From Moraxella canis (GTDB lineage Bacteria > Pseudomonadota > Gammaproteobacteria > Pseudomonadales > Moraxellaceae): a DNA stretch of 64,000 nucleotides. Positions 25,386 to 34,286 of this stretch are shown here, piece by piece. The stretch is from positions 101,726 through 165,725 of the forward strand of contig NZ_MUXT01000006.1 in assembly GCF_002014965.1 (NCBI RefSeq). The letters are read 5' to 3'. The notes beneath the pieces were generated by a model, which saw only the letters and a program-made list of their open reading frames with translations, made no database searches and was not told the DNA's origin. The translations under genes were made by a program, and so were the position numbers. Every line of letters begins with the position of its first letter. Position 1 is the first letter of the stretch.

Positions 25386-25685
25386 ATGCTGCTTATCAAC
25401 ATTATCATATGTGTGATTGGTTTTACCCTGGGCGGATATACATTTGTTCGCCACTTGAAAGGCTTTAACAAAAAGTTTAAAACACCCACGGCAGATGCTT
25501 GGCTTGTCGCTGTTGGCACATTAGGCTGGTCGGTACTGTTATATGCAAGTCTTGACGAGTATGGGTTGACTGCAGTTGATGTATTTAGCCATGGCTTATT
25601 GCTTATCTTTTGGGTAGGCAATCTACTCAAAGTACAAAAGCATTGTTTGCGATTTCGCAAAAGATTTAGACGTTCAAGCCCCTAG
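25386..25685 (+). CDS. Second small membrane protein (holin/antiholin candidate)
   Basis: A 99-residue protein with three hydrophobic stretches (residues ~3-20, 40-57, 66-83) and a very basic end (RFRKRFRRSS). It starts right after the first membrane protein (GGGGG before ATG), so the two probably form a pair, with one acting as holin and the other as regulator. The basic tail would stay in the cytoplasm. The hairpin before the endolysin lies at its 3' end. Confidence 0.6.
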   Translation: MLLINIIICVIGFTLGGYTFVRHLKGFNKKFKTPTADAWLVAVGTLGWSVLLYASLDEYGLTAVDVFSHGLLLIFWVGNLLKVQKHCLRFRKRFRRSSP

Positions 25686-25700
25686 ATGGGGCTTTTTTTT
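25676..25700 (+). terminator. Terminator-like hairpin before the endolysin
   Basis: A 7-bp stem (aagcccc / ggggctt, loop tagat) is followed by eight T. It overlaps the end of the upstream membrane gene; the endolysin starts 13 nt after the T-run. Confidence 0.72.
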
Positions 25701-25713
25701 ATTGGAGTAATTT

Positions 25714-26376
25714 ATGAGCAGTTATATCAGGCAAATTCAAACAGACCTTAAAAATAAAGGTTTTTACAAAGGGTCAGTGGACGGCATCGCAGGTAAGATG
25801 ACCGTGCAAGCGGTGCGTGAAGCGCTAAAATTCAAAGAAATCAGCGATGATGATAAGCGCGCCGTCATCGAACAAAACCAATCATCGCCCATGGTCGATG
25901 TAGATAAAGACATCGCAAGCTCACCAGCTGCTAAAAATGACAAACTATTTTTCCTTGGCGAACGCAGTCTCAAAAACTTGCAAGGCGTTAACCCCAATCT
26001 GGTCAAAGTGGTTAAGCGTGCGATTGAGCTCACCGATACCGATTTTGCTGTCATCGAAGGCTTGCGCACAAAAGCAAGACAAGCCGAGCTTGTCAAAAAA
26101 GGTGCGAGCAAAACCATGAACTCAAAGCATCTAACTGGTCATGCCGTGGATATCGCACCTGTGGTCGATGGCAAAATCAGCTGGGACTTTAATCATTACT
26201 ACCCACTTGCCAAGGCGATGGCGAAAGCAGCAACCGAATTGGGTGTCAAAGTGCGCTGGGGCGGCGCTTGGACAAATATCATGGGCAAATCTGGTACGCC
26301 ACAGGATTGGGTCAAAGCGTATCGTGCAGGCGGTGGACGGTTTTTAGATGGTCCGCATTTTGAGCTGACATCATAA
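25714..26376 (+). CDS. Endolysin, M15-type peptidase with peptidoglycan-binding domain
   Basis: A 220-residue cell-wall hydrolase. Residues ~5-35 are a peptidoglycan-binding repeat (IRQIQTDLKNKGFYKGSVDG). The C-terminal domain is an M15 (VanY/T5 endolysin-like) L,D/D,D-peptidase with the metal-binding motif SKHLTGHAVDIAP (H and D) and the final H in DGPHFEL. It has no signal peptide, so release needs a holin. It is the last phage gene; I see no spanin. Confidence 0.93.
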   Translation: MSSYIRQIQTDLKNKGFYKGSVDGIAGKMTVQAVREALKFKEISDDDKRAVIEQNQSSPMVDVDKDIASSPAAKNDKLFFLGERSLKNLQGVNPNLVKVVKRAIELTDTDFAVIEGLRTKARQAELVKKGASKTMNSKHLTGHAVDIAPVVDGKISWDFNHYYPLAKAMAKAATELGVKVRWGGAWTNIMGKSGTPQDWVKAYRAGGGRFLDGPHFELTS

Positions 26377-26379
26377 TAA

Positions 26380-26417
26380 ATCACCCCCGACCGTTGTGGT
26401 TGGGGGTGATTTTTTTT
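26380..26417 (+). terminator. Strong terminator at the end of the late operon
   Basis: A 13-bp stem (atcacccccgacc / ggttgggggtgat, one wobble), 5-nt loop and eight T. It directly follows the endolysin stop and would end late transcription. Confidence 0.88.
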
Positions 26418-26588
26418 ATGCGTGAGGCAGCTTGCCAAGATGCCAGCGATATGCAATAATAACAGCGATTAACAGCAAGCAAGGTGCGAAGGCACAAAAT
26501 AATAACAGTACGGATAACAGTATTTAATTATTTTGTGATGATATTTGGAAGATAAAGCATTGTAAAAACAATGATTTATAAAATTATG
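26418..26588. other. Prophage end region without genes
   Basis: This A+T-rich stretch lies between the last phage gene and the attachment site. It contains a small hairpin (cattgt / acaatg, about 26558-26573) and several repeats of aataacag. I see no open frame with a ribosome site. Such regions usually hold the arm sites for integrase, which cannot be shown here. Confidence 0.5.
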
Positions 26589-26610
26589 TCAAGTCCCTCC
26601 GATCGCACCA
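26589..26610 (+). other. attR-like tRNA 3'-end fragment
   Basis: 22 bases ending in CCA match the 3' part of a tRNA: part of the T-loop (tcaagt), the T-stem 3' strand (ccctc), the acceptor strand (cgatcgc), discriminator A, and CCA. The 5' part of the tRNA is missing, and the preceding bases do not form it. A tRNA-type terminator follows at once. This is the usual mark of integration into a tRNA 3' end; the whole tRNA should lie at the left end of the prophage. A Leu-type tRNA is possible but uncertain. Confidence 0.8.
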
Positions 26611-26616
26611 AATTTT

Positions 26617-26649
26617 AAATCTCCAGCTGAAGTCTTTGGAGATTTTTTT
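26617..26649 (+). terminator. Terminator of the interrupted host tRNA gene
   Basis: A perfect 9-bp stem (aaatctcca / tggagattt) is followed by a seven-T run, beginning 6 nt after CCA. It now stands cut off from its own gene by the prophage. Confidence 0.82.
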
Positions 26650-26744
26650 ATTTTTATCAATAGCCAAAACTACCGATAGACACAACTGATTCATAGTGTT
26701 GCTCGGCAACCAGATCATTCAGATAAAAATTTTCAAAAAAACAC

Positions 26745-26772
26745 TTGACATTACCCAGATATTCTATATAAT
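26745..26772 (+). promoter_or_regulatory. Consensus promoter of the initiator tRNA operon
   Basis: TTGACA (26745-26750), a 16-bp spacer and TATAAT (26767-26772): both hexamers are perfect. It begins transcription just before the tRNA and can read on into rimP-nusA-infB, as at E. coli metY. Confidence 0.9.
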
Positions 26773-26788
26773 AAGCATTCTAAATTGA

Positions 26789-26865
<77 letters not shown>

Positions 26866-26949
26866 CTTTTTAAAATCCTAAGCGTTGCCTGATGGTAATC
26901 TTAGGTAGCTTAATTCTTTAGATTAAGCTGTCGGCTGGTATTATGATTG

Positions 26950-26981
26950 CCCACCAACCTTGTGTTATGTGGGCTTTTTTG
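26950..26981 (+). terminator. Terminator/attenuator between tRNA-fMet and rimP
   Basis: A stem of gcccac / gtgggc is followed by six T. Another hairpin (agcttaat... / attaagct, about 26918-26940) lies before it. It would let most transcripts end after the tRNA, with partial read-through to rimP. Confidence 0.65.
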
Positions 26982-27119
26982 TATTTAAAACAAATTCATC
27001 ACTGAAATAACGCTTCTTGCTCATTATGGGTTATACTATGTTATGACGGCGCTTTATTAGACTGTTGTGATGAGTGACCGCCGTTTTGTAAACATCATTT
27101 TAGGAATTATCATTCAATC

Positions 27120-27617
27120 ATGAAACCATCAAGCAAAATTGCTGAGCTGACCGAGTTGATTGCCCCCGCGGTCGCTGCCTGCGGTGTCGATTTATGGGGT
27201 ATTGAGTTTATGCCTCAAGGTCGCAAATCATTACTGCGTATTTATATTGAATCACTGCCTGAAAATCGAGCGGCAGGCGAGCATGTGACCATCGAGGATT
27301 GTTCAGCGGTCAATCATCAGGTTTCTGGTGTGCTTGATGTTCACGATCCAATCGCTGGTGAATATGTCCTAGAAGTGTCAAGCCCAGGTTTTGACCGTCC
27401 TTTATTTACGCGTGAGCAGGTGGCAGAGTATGTTGGTGAGACAGTCAATTTGCGTCTGATCCACGCCATTGGCAGCGGCGATACGAAGCGGCGTAAAGTG
27501 GTGGGTCGCTTGATGAATGTGGGCGAAGACACTATGACAGTTGTCACCGAAGATAAGCTTGAATTTGACATTGCTTTTGATAGCGTGGATAAAGCGCATT
27601 TGGTGTACGAAGACTGA
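27120..27617 (+). CDS. rimP: Ribosome maturation factor RimP
   Basis: 165 residues; assists 30S subunit assembly in the cytoplasm. The family pattern is clear: an N-terminal helix (IAELTELIAPAVAACGVDLWGIEF), then LRIYIE, and VTIEDCSAVNHQVSGVLDVHDPIAGEYVLEVSSPGFDRPL, the most conserved segment. The C-terminal Sm-like domain ends KAHLVYED. It lies between the initiator tRNA and nusA, as in E. coli. It is slightly longer than E. coli RimP. Confidence 0.97.
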   Translation: MKPSSKIAELTELIAPAVAACGVDLWGIEFMPQGRKSLLRIYIESLPENRAAGEHVTIEDCSAVNHQVSGVLDVHDPIAGEYVLEVSSPGFDRPLFTREQVAEYVGETVNLRLIHAIGSGDTKRRKVVGRLMNVGEDTMTVVTEDKLEFDIAFDSVDKAHLVYED

Positions 27618-27710
27618 TGTATTTGGTCTAATGCCTGCTGAGATTGCATGGCTAAGTGTCAATCATTGCATAAAAATTAATCAATATCAATTAACCCAAA
27701 GGATCTACAG

Positions 27711-29192
27711 ATGAGTCGTGAAATTTTGACTGTGGTTGAGACCGTCAGTAACGAAAAAGGGCTAAATCCTGAAGATATTTTTGAGGCGATTGAGCAAGCG
27801 CTTGTCGTCTCAACCAAGAAAAAAGTCTATACCGAGCAGCCTGAAGTTGCCATCCGCGTACACATTGATCGTAAAACGGGCGACTATGACACGTTTCGTT
27901 ATTGGACAGTGGTCGCCGATGAAGATCATGAGATGCCGGCGTGTCAGCTTGCGATCAGCGATTTGGACGAAAATGAATGGCAAGTTGGTGATATCAAAGA
28001 AGAGCAGATCGAATCGATTGAATTTGGTCGTATCGCCGCCACGCAAGCCAAGCAGGTGATCATCCAAAAAATCCGTGAAGCTGAAAGAGCTTTGGTGGCT
28101 GATGCGTTTGAGTCGCGTATTGGCGAGCTGGTGACTGGTGAAGTCAAAAAACAAAGCCGTGATGCTTACATTGTGGATTTGGGTGAAGGTGGCGAAGGTT
28201 ATTTGGCAAAAGATCAGACATTGCCACGTGAGACATTGCGTGTCAAAAGCCGAGTTTCAGCCATTTTATATCAAGTCAATCGCGATGGTCGTAGTCCACA
28301 GCTGATGCTTTCACGCACTAATAATGAGATGCTGATTGCTTTGATGAACAAAGAAGTTCCAGAGATCAGCGAGCAGATCATTGAGATTCGTGATGTGGCT
28401 CGCTTGCCTGGTCTGCGCGCTAAAATCTCAGTAAAAACCAATGACCACCGTATCGACCCTGTGGGTGCGTGTATTGGTATGCGTGGTACGCGTATCCAAG
28501 CAGTACAGCAAGAGCTAGATGGTGAGCGCATCGATGTCATCGTCTGGAATGAAGATCCGGCGCAATATATCATCAGTGCGCTTGAGCCTGCTGATGTGAG
28601 CGGTCTTGTGCTTGATGAAGATGCCAAAACAGCTGAAGTGATTTTTGCGACCAATGATCAATTAGCACGTGCTATTGGTTCTCAAGGTCAAAATGTTCGC
28701 TTGGCTTCTGAACTGACTGGCTATAAGCTGAACATGATTTTGGAATCTGAATACAGCGAGCGCCAAGCTTCTGAAAACCAAGCAGTGATTGACCTGTTTT
28801 ATGAGCGCTTGGAGCTTGATCGCGATTTGGCGGAAGTGTTGGCGGAAGTGGGTTTTGCCGATATCGAAACCGTGGCATACGCACCAGTAGAAGAGTTCTA
28901 TGACATTGATGGCTTGGATGATGAAACCATCGCTGCCATCCAAGAGCGTGCCAAAGAAGTGATCATCAGTGATGAGATTGCCAAACAGCAAAATATCAAA
29001 GAACCAAGCGCAGAGCTTTTGGCTTTAGAAGACATGACGCCAGCGATTGCTTATAAATTGGCCGAGCGCGATATCATTACGCTGGATGATTTGGCAGAGC
29101 AAGCCATTTTTGATATCGAAGATATCGAGGGCTTGGATAGCCAAAGCGCTGGTAAATTCATTATGGCAGCGCGCCAATCATGGTTCGAGTAA
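27711..29192 (+). CDS. nusA: Transcription termination/antitermination factor NusA
   Basis: 493 residues, full length (E. coli about 495). Domains in order: N-terminal RNA polymerase-binding domain (1-~130), S1 domain (~135-200), two KH domains (~230-345; GACIGMRGTRIQAVQQEL and AIGSQGQNVRLASELTG), then two acidic C-terminal repeats (~365-493) ending SAGKFIMAARQSWFE. It binds RNA polymerase and tunes pausing and termination; it would also take part in Q-type antitermination of the nearby prophage. AAGGA precedes ATG. Confidence 0.98.
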   Translation: MSREILTVVETVSNEKGLNPEDIFEAIEQALVVSTKKKVYTEQPEVAIRVHIDRKTGDYDTFRYWTVVADEDHEMPACQLAISDLDENEWQVGDIKEEQIESIEFGRIAATQAKQVIIQKIREAERALVADAFESRIGELVTGEVKKQSRDAYIVDLGEGGEGYLAKDQTLPRETLRVKSRVSAILYQVNRDGRSPQLMLSRTNNEMLIALMNKEVPEISEQIIEIRDVARLPGLRAKISVKTNDHRIDPVGACIGMRGTRIQAVQQELDGERIDVIVWNEDPAQYIISALEPADVSGLVLDEDAKTAEVIFATNDQLARAIGSQGQNVRLASELTGYKLNMILESEYSERQASENQAVIDLFYERLELDRDLAEVLAEVGFADIETVAYAPVEEFYDIDGLDDETIAAIQERAKEVIISDEIAKQQNIKEPSAELLALEDMTPAIAYKLAERDIITLDDLAEQAIFDIEDIEGLDSQSAGKFIMAARQSWFE

Positions 29193-29348
29193 TCATGGGC
29201 GCAGCAGTCGTAGGCGCACAGCAATGAGCGTGCAGCCATTAAAATAATTTTGCCAAGCCTAAAGGTTTGGCAGACAATACACAAAGTGGGCAATGTTTGG
29301 TAGCGATGCCAAGCCCACTTGCCAAACCAAAACAACTAGGTGATATGA

Positions 29349-32087
29349 ATGGCAAAAACAGTTAAACAACTTGCACAAATTTCAAACACAACAACCGAAA
29401 CCATCCTAAAACAGCTTGCCGATGCCGGTCTACCAAGTCGCGGTGAAGACGATCTTGTCACCGATACCGAGCAAGATAAATTAGTGGCTTTTTTAAAGCA
29501 AAGCCACGGCGAGCAACCAAAATCTCGCATCAGCCTAAAATCTAAAACCACTTCAACCGCTCAAGTTACAGGAACGTCAGGCAAAGCAAAAACGGTCAAT
29601 GTCGTGCGCACTAAAAAAGTGGTCTACGAAAAACCAGATCCTGCTAAGATTGAAGCAGAAATCGCCGCTCAAGCTAAGGCTGCCGAAGAAGCACGCCTAA
29701 AAGCCGCCGAAGAAAAACAAGCCGCCGAGCGTAGCAAGCAAGAAGCCGCCGAGCGTCAAGCAGCAACTTTGGCTGCGATGCGTGCAAGCAGTGAGCCTGC
29801 AAAAAATAGTGAAGCTAACGCCACAGTCGTCGTCAAAAAGGTGAAAAAGCCAGAAGATGCCAAGCCTGCTGACAAAGTAGAAAAAACCGAGAAGAAAAAG
29901 ACCGTCAAGCCAGTTAAGCAAGAATCTGCCGCTGATAAAAAAGCGCGCGAAGCACGTGAGGCTGAAGAAGAGCGCTTGCGTCAAATGGAGGCAGAAACGC
30001 GCCGTAAGGCTGCTGAAGAAGCCCAAAAACGTACGCTTGAGCAGATGAAACAAATGGCATCTCGCTATAGCGAGACTGATGATGGTACTACTGCCGCCAT
30101 TGTTCGCACCAAAGATGATGCGCCGCTGGCTGATGGCTTGGTGGGCGCTGCTCTTGAAGAATCATTTGAAAAAGAACGCCGCGAAATCAAGCGAGGCGCG
30201 GCAGGTACTGCTGGCAGAGGCGCCAAAAAAGGTCGCAAAGGTCAGCAAGAAGAGCGTGAAATCAAAACTCGCTCAAAAGGTTTGAAATCGTCTCAAGCCA
30301 ATAAGCATAAGTTTGAGATGCCTGTTGAAAAAATTGTCCATAATGTCGAGGTAGGCGAGAGTATCGTTTTATCTGATTTGGCTCAAAAAATGGCAGTCAA
30401 AGTGCGTGAAGTCATCAAATCATTGATGAAAATGGGCGAGATGGTACGTGAGTCTGACACCATCGATCAGATGACCGCCGCACTGGTGATTGAGGAGTTT
30501 GGACATAATTTCATTCCAGTCAGCGACACGCAGCTTGAAGATGACTTACAAGTGGCGGTTGATGAAAAGTCAGGCAATGTTCAGACGCGCCCACCAGTTG
30601 TTACCATTATGGGTCACGTTGACCATGGTAAGACGTCGCTATTGGATAAAATTCGTGCCACCAAGGTTGCCAGCGGTGAAGCGGGCGGCATTACGCAGCA
30701 TATCGGTGCGTATCACGTCACTACAGACCGCGGCGTCATTACTTTCTTGGATACACCAGGTCACGCTGCCTTTACTGCCATGCGTTCGCGCGGTGCACAG
30801 GCGACGGATATCGTGGTGCTTGTCGTTGCGGCAGATGATGGCATGATGCCACAAACTGAAGAAGCCATCGACCATGCGCGTGCGGCAGGTACGCCCCTGA
30901 TTGTTGCGATTAACAAGATGGATAAAGACACCGCCGATCCTGACCGTGTGATCAATGAGCTATCAGTCAAAGAAGTGATCCCAGAAGAGTGGGGCGGCGA
31001 TACACCTATGGTCAAAGTCTCTGCCAAATCAGGCATGGGCATTGATGAGCTCTTAGAAGTCATCAGCATCCAAGCTGAGCTGATGGAGCTTGAAGCGCCC
31101 GTTGATGGTGCGGCTCAAGGTGTGGTCATCGAGTCACGCTTGGATAAAGGGCGTGGTGCTGTGGCAAGCTTGTTGGTCAAGCGTGGTACGCTCAATCAAG
31201 GCGACCTTGTTTTGGCAGGCGAATACTACGGTAAAGTTCGCGCCATGACTGATGAAAATGGTCAGCGCATCAAGACCGCTGGTCCTTCGATTCCTGTTGA
31301 GATCTTGGGTCTGCCAGAAGCGCCTGCAGCGGGCAGCGAGTTTTTGGTGGTATCTGATGAGAAAAAAGCGCGTGAAGTTGCTGATTTCCGTGCTGCGCGT
31401 GAGCGTGAGCGTGTGCTTGAGCGCCAAAACAAAATGCGCCTAGATACCTTGTTTGAGAGCATGGGCAGTGCAGAGGCAGCGACTTTAAATATTATCCTAA
31501 AAACGGACGTCCGCGGCTCTTTAGAGGCGCTGTTAAATGCCCTAGATGAGTTATCGACAGATGAAGTCAAAGTGCGTGTCATCAGTTCAGGTGTCGGCGC
31601 GATCACCGAATCTGATGTGATCTTGGCAGAATCAAGTGAAGCGGTGCTGCTTGGTTTCAACGTCCGCGCTGATACTGCAGGTAAGCGTAAGGCTGACGAA
31701 GCTGGCTTAGACATTCGCTATTACAGCGTCATCTATGGTCTCATTGATGATGTCAAGGCGGCGATGAGCGGTATGCTTGCGCCAGAGCATCGTGAGCAGA
31801 TCTTGGGTATTGCTGAGGTGCGCGATGTGTTCCGCTCAAGCAAGTTTGGTGCGGCGGCAGGCTGTATGGTTCAAGAAGGCACAATTTATCGCAACAAGCC
31901 AATCCGTGTCTTGCGTGACGATAAAGTTATCTTCACTGGTCATCTTCAATCCTTGCGCCGCTATAAGGATGATGTCAATGAAGTCAAAGCAGGCATGGAA
32001 TGCGGTCTTGCGGTCAAAGGCTACGAAGTTGCTGTCGGCGATAAGATTGAAGTCTTTGAAATCCATGAAGTTAAGCGTGAGCTATAA
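29349..32087 (+). CDS. infB: Translation initiation factor IF-2
   Basis: A 912-residue GTPase that brings fMet-tRNA to the 30S subunit. The N-terminal domain is followed by a long charged linker rich in Ala, Lys and Glu (~95-230). The G domain has [10 protein letters not shown] (from 422), DTPGHAAF (~468) and NKMDK (~522). Domains II-IV follow, with [11 protein letters not shown] and a C-terminal EVKREL. A shorter form from an internal start is known in E. coli and could exist here. A 156-nt gap with a small hairpin (29251-29272) separates it from nusA. Confidence 0.98.
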   Translation: MAKTVKQLAQISNTTTETILKQLADAGLPSRGEDDLVTDTEQDKLVAFLKQSHGEQPKSRISLKSKTTSTAQVTGTSGKAKTVNVVRTKKVVYEKPDPAKIEAEIAAQAKAAEEARLKAAEEKQAAERSKQEAAERQAATLAAMRASSEPAKNSEANATVVVKKVKKPEDAKPADKVEKTEKKKTVKPVKQESAADKKAREAREAEEERLRQMEAETRRKAAEEAQKRTLEQMKQMASRYSETDDGTTAAIVRTKDDAPLADGLVGAALEESFEKERREIKRGAAGTAGRGAKKGRKGQQEEREIKTRSKGLKSSQANKHKFEMPVEKIVHNVEVGESIVLSDLAQKMAVKVREVIKSLMKMGEMVRESDTIDQMTAALVIEEFGHNFIPVSDTQLEDDLQVAVDEKSGNVQTRPPVVTIMGHVDHGKTSLLDKIRATKVASGEAGGITQHIGAYHVTTDRGVITFLDTPGHAAFTAMRSRGAQATDIVVLVVAADDGMMPQTEEAIDHARAAGTPLIVAINKMDKDTADPDRVINELSVKEVIPEEWGGDTPMVKVSAKSGMGIDELLEVISIQAELMELEAPVDGAAQGVVIESRLDKGRGAVASLLVKRGTLNQGDLVLAGEYYGKVRAMTDENGQRIKTAGPSIPVEILGLPEAPAAGSEFLVVSDEKKAREVADFRAARERERVLERQNKMRLDTLFESMGSAEAATLNIILKTDVRGSLEALLNALDELSTDEVKVRVISSGVGAITESDVILAESSEAVLLGFNVRADTAGKRKADEAGLDIRYYSVIYGLIDDVKAAMSGMLAPEHREQILGIAEVRDVFRSSKFGAAAGCMVQEGTIYRNKPIRVLRDDKVIFTGHLQSLRRYKDDVNEVKAGMECGLAVKGYEVAVGDKIEVFEIHEVKREL

Positions 32088-32163
32088 TGATCACTAATCA
32101 GCCAACACTAAGCTAATAGGGGCGGCTGATCAATGGATCGCTCATTAATGCTTAGGCGATAAA

Positions 32164-32193
32164 AAAGATTGGTAGAAATGACCAATCTTTTTT
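32164..32193 (+). terminator. Terminator after infB
   Basis: A perfect 10-bp stem (aaagattggt / accaatcttt, 7-nt loop) is followed by Ts. It separates infB from the minus-strand genes; rbfA and truB thus need their own promoter here. Confidence 0.85.
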
Positions 32194-32257
32194 ATTTTAG
32201 AGTTATGATTTGGGATTTAATTAAATTTACTCATTGACCAAAGAAACTGTCAGCCAC

Positions 32258-32311
32258 ACAGATTGATCGCCTTCATCAAATAAAACAGATTGATCGCCTT
32301 CATCAAATAAA
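32258..32311. repeat. Two perfect tandem copies of a 27-bp unit
   Basis: The unit beginning acagattgatcgccttcatc occurs twice back to back (32258-32284 and 32285-32311) just beyond the stop of a minus-strand gene. It looks like a recent slippage duplication in noncoding DNA. Confidence 0.95.
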
Positions 32312-32321
32312 AGCTGTCTAA

Positions 32322-32819
32322 TTAGTGATTGGCTTGATCAGTGGTATTGATGCTTTGCTTAAGCATGTCTTCACCTTCTTGAATATCAAGCACTTCTTTT
32401 TGAAGTTCCACACTAAAGATTGACTCTCGGCTGATGGTTTGGGTGTCTAGGCGAATTTCTTCAATCGCATGAGCGGTTTTGGTGACTGTCGCCGTCTCAC
32501 AAGATAGCATAATCTCTATCGGCGTTTGGGGTGTCAAAGTGTGTACTTGACCATTGATCGTGATTTGGACGTGCTCGCCTTTTGTGTGGTCGATGATACT
32601 CACCAGATCATCTGCCGTCATCTCATCAAGCTTGGGCGGTGGATCATCTTGCTGATAGGTGATGACAAGATGCTCTTCGGTCAGTGTGATGGGAATGTCG
32701 ACGGTACGCGTTTTAACTTGCTTGGATAAAACGACTTTCCCTGTATTCACTCTCTCTTTATGCACCTGTGCGCGCTCTTCTAAGAGCTCGAGCATTTGAT
32801 CATTGTTTTGTGGATTCAC
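32322..32819 (-). CDS. DUF2382-domain protein (short paralogue)
   Basis: 165 residues with a C-terminal DUF2382/YsnF-type pattern: ELLEERAQVHKERVNTGKVVLSKQVKTRT at the start and VELQKEVLDIQEGED near the end. It is related to the longer neighbour upstream on the same strand but lacks the PRC-barrel. Proteins of this group are known from stress and desiccation responses; the molecular role is unknown. It is probably co-transcribed with the neighbour, with a hairpin between them. Confidence 0.8.
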   Translation of the reverse strand: MNPQNNDQMLELLEERAQVHKERVNTGKVVLSKQVKTRTVDIPITLTEEHLVITYQQDDPPPKLDEMTADDLVSIIDHTKGEHVQITINGQVHTLTPQTPIEIMLSCETATVTKTAHAIEEIRLDTQTISRESIFSVELQKEVLDIQEGEDMLKQSINTTDQANH

Positions 32820-32889
32820 GGATTGTCTCCTTGGGCTTGATAATTTTAGATCTTATGTGATGATGGCTTAATTAAGCATTTAAAAAAAA

Positions 32890-32909
32890 GCCAGAGTGAA
32901 TACTCTGAC
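32890..32909 (-). terminator. Hairpin between the two DUF2382 genes
   Basis: A stem of gccagagt / actctgac (one mismatch) lies at 32890-32909, flanked by an A-run on the left (T-run on the minus strand) and Ts on the right. It may end part of the transcripts of the longer gene. Confidence 0.55.
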
Positions 32910-32962
32910 TTTTTGATTTTGACTGCTGGGTTAAGCTGGGTTAATAAGTCAAAGCGTGATCA

Positions 32963-33808
32963 TCACAGACCGCGGGCGCGGCGTACTTCATCAGCAGTGA
33001 TGCCTTCATAGTTGACCACATTGCCATCTCTATCAACCACATTACCCAAGTCATCCACATTAAGCTCTTCGCGCTGAATGGTCTCCAAAATGGTCTCAGT
33101 GCGAGTCTCGGAAGTCTTGCCCAAAGTCACTTCTTCGGTGACATAAGTTTGTTTGCTCACATTCGCACGCTCTGCTTCCAACTCAACGCTAATGGTGTCT
33201 GCACCTGAATCATTGATACGGCGGTCGGTCGGACGATCCACAGCCGTGCGCTCAATATGTGCGTGCTCTTCTTCTAAGTCCACTTCCACACGACGCTCTT
33301 CGGTCACGACATGTTTGCCAAGGCTTACAATACCTGCCACAATGCGATCTTTATTAACTGTCAAGCGCTCTTCTAAAAGCTCAAGGGTATTTGGTGCATT
33401 ATAGTGGCTTTCGTCTAGATCAAGACGGCTTTCTGCTGGCAGCGTGTCAGCGGTATAAAACGCGCGATCTTTGTTGTACTGCTCATCATAAGAGTAGCTG
33501 TAATCACGGTCGTATGGTTCCATGGCTTCGACTTGCTCTTTGGTGAGGCTATCAAAATACACTTCATCACCCACGATGCGCGATAAGCCAGCTGGTACAA
33601 GCACTTCTTTTGAAAAGAACCACCCCCCTGCATTTACGACCAAATAGCGAATTTTGCCAGTATCGACTTCAACCAAGGCATCTTCGACATTGCCGAGTTT
33701 TTCTTGATTGATGCCATAAGCGGTCTTGCCGATTGGATTGTAATAATCTTGACCCAAAACATCACGATTGGTCGTTTCAATGTCGTATAATCTTACTAAT
33801 TTACTCAT
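32963..33808 (-). CDS. PRC-barrel / DUF2382 stress-type protein
   Basis: 281 residues. Residues ~1-90 form a PRC-barrel (AYGINQEKLGNVEDALVEVDTGKIRYLVV). After a Tyr/Asp-rich linker, the C-terminal half is a DUF2382 domain (ELLEERLTVNKDRIVAGIVSLGKHVVTEE; ETILETIQREELNV). Similar proteins occur in bacteria under desiccation or general stress, but the function is not settled. It lies, together with its short paralogue, inside the infB-rbfA interval that is closed in E. coli. GGAA precedes ATG on the minus strand. Confidence 0.88.
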   Translation of the reverse strand: MSKLVRLYDIETTNRDVLGQDYYNPIGKTAYGINQEKLGNVEDALVEVDTGKIRYLVVNAGGWFFSKEVLVPAGLSRIVGDEVYFDSLTKEQVEAMEPYDRDYSYSYDEQYNKDRAFYTADTLPAESRLDLDESHYNAPNTLELLEERLTVNKDRIVAGIVSLGKHVVTEERRVEVDLEEEHAHIERTAVDRPTDRRINDSGADTISVELEAERANVSKQTYVTEEVTLGKTSETRTETILETIQREELNVDDLGNVVDRDGNVVNYEGITADEVRRARGL

Positions 33809-34286
33809 AATATTTTCCTTCCCTTAATTTACTCTTGTTTTGACATCAGTGTGATTCTTAAGTGATGTCTTGATCAGATGCAGCCGACTTCATGACTGAC
33901 CGCATATTGGCTTTGAATCGCTATGCTTAACAAGATTAATTTGAGTTTCATAGCGCCTTAGCCATGAATTTAGTATGCAGAAATTTCGCCAGTTATACTA
34001 AGCGTTTTTTGTCAAGAATGATTGTAGTTCGATAAAACATTTCCCAACCAAGGTAAATCAATGTAAGTTTGAGTAAGTTTCATAATTGCTTAGACAATTA
34101 TGTTGTAATGATGTTAATGACAGCCAAGTGCAGTCAAGATTCTGAGTCAAAAGCTCATCAAGCCAATATGAATCATTGGTTTCATGCATAAAATGAGCTA
34201 TACTAACGCCATTTGCAGTAGGTTGGGAAACTGTCAGATCGACTGTTTGATAAAAGTCATTATTAAGAAAAATTAAGAGTATATTT
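33809..34286. other. 478-bp intergenic region with rbfA promoter
   Basis: This divergent gap separates the DUF2382 gene from rbfA. A likely plus-strand promoter is TTGGTT (34176-34181), 17-bp spacer, TATACT (34199-34204), 83 nt before rbfA. On the minus strand TTGACA occurs at 34015-34010 without a well-spaced -10. I see no RNA gene or open frame in the rest. Confidence 0.5.

Larger units (their letters stand above)
1..26610. mobile_element. Lambda-like siphophage prophage, right part
   Basis: A contiguous late-gene set reads left to right: late regulator, terminase, portal, protease, capsid, connectors, tail, lysis. The head genes are of HK97 type and the tail-tip genes follow the lambda order M-L-K-I-J. 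The right boundary is placed at 26610, where a 22-bp tRNA 3'-end copy occurs, followed directly by a tRNA-type terminator and then host genes. The left boundary, integrase, immunity and replication genes are not in the window. All structural genes are intact by length, so the prophage may be functional. I saw no spanin gene. Confidence 0.95.

Noticed and set aside
34010..34015. Minus-strand TTGACA as promoter of the DUF2382 genes
   Set aside because: The only nearby -10 (TATAAC) is spaced 12 bp, which is too short.
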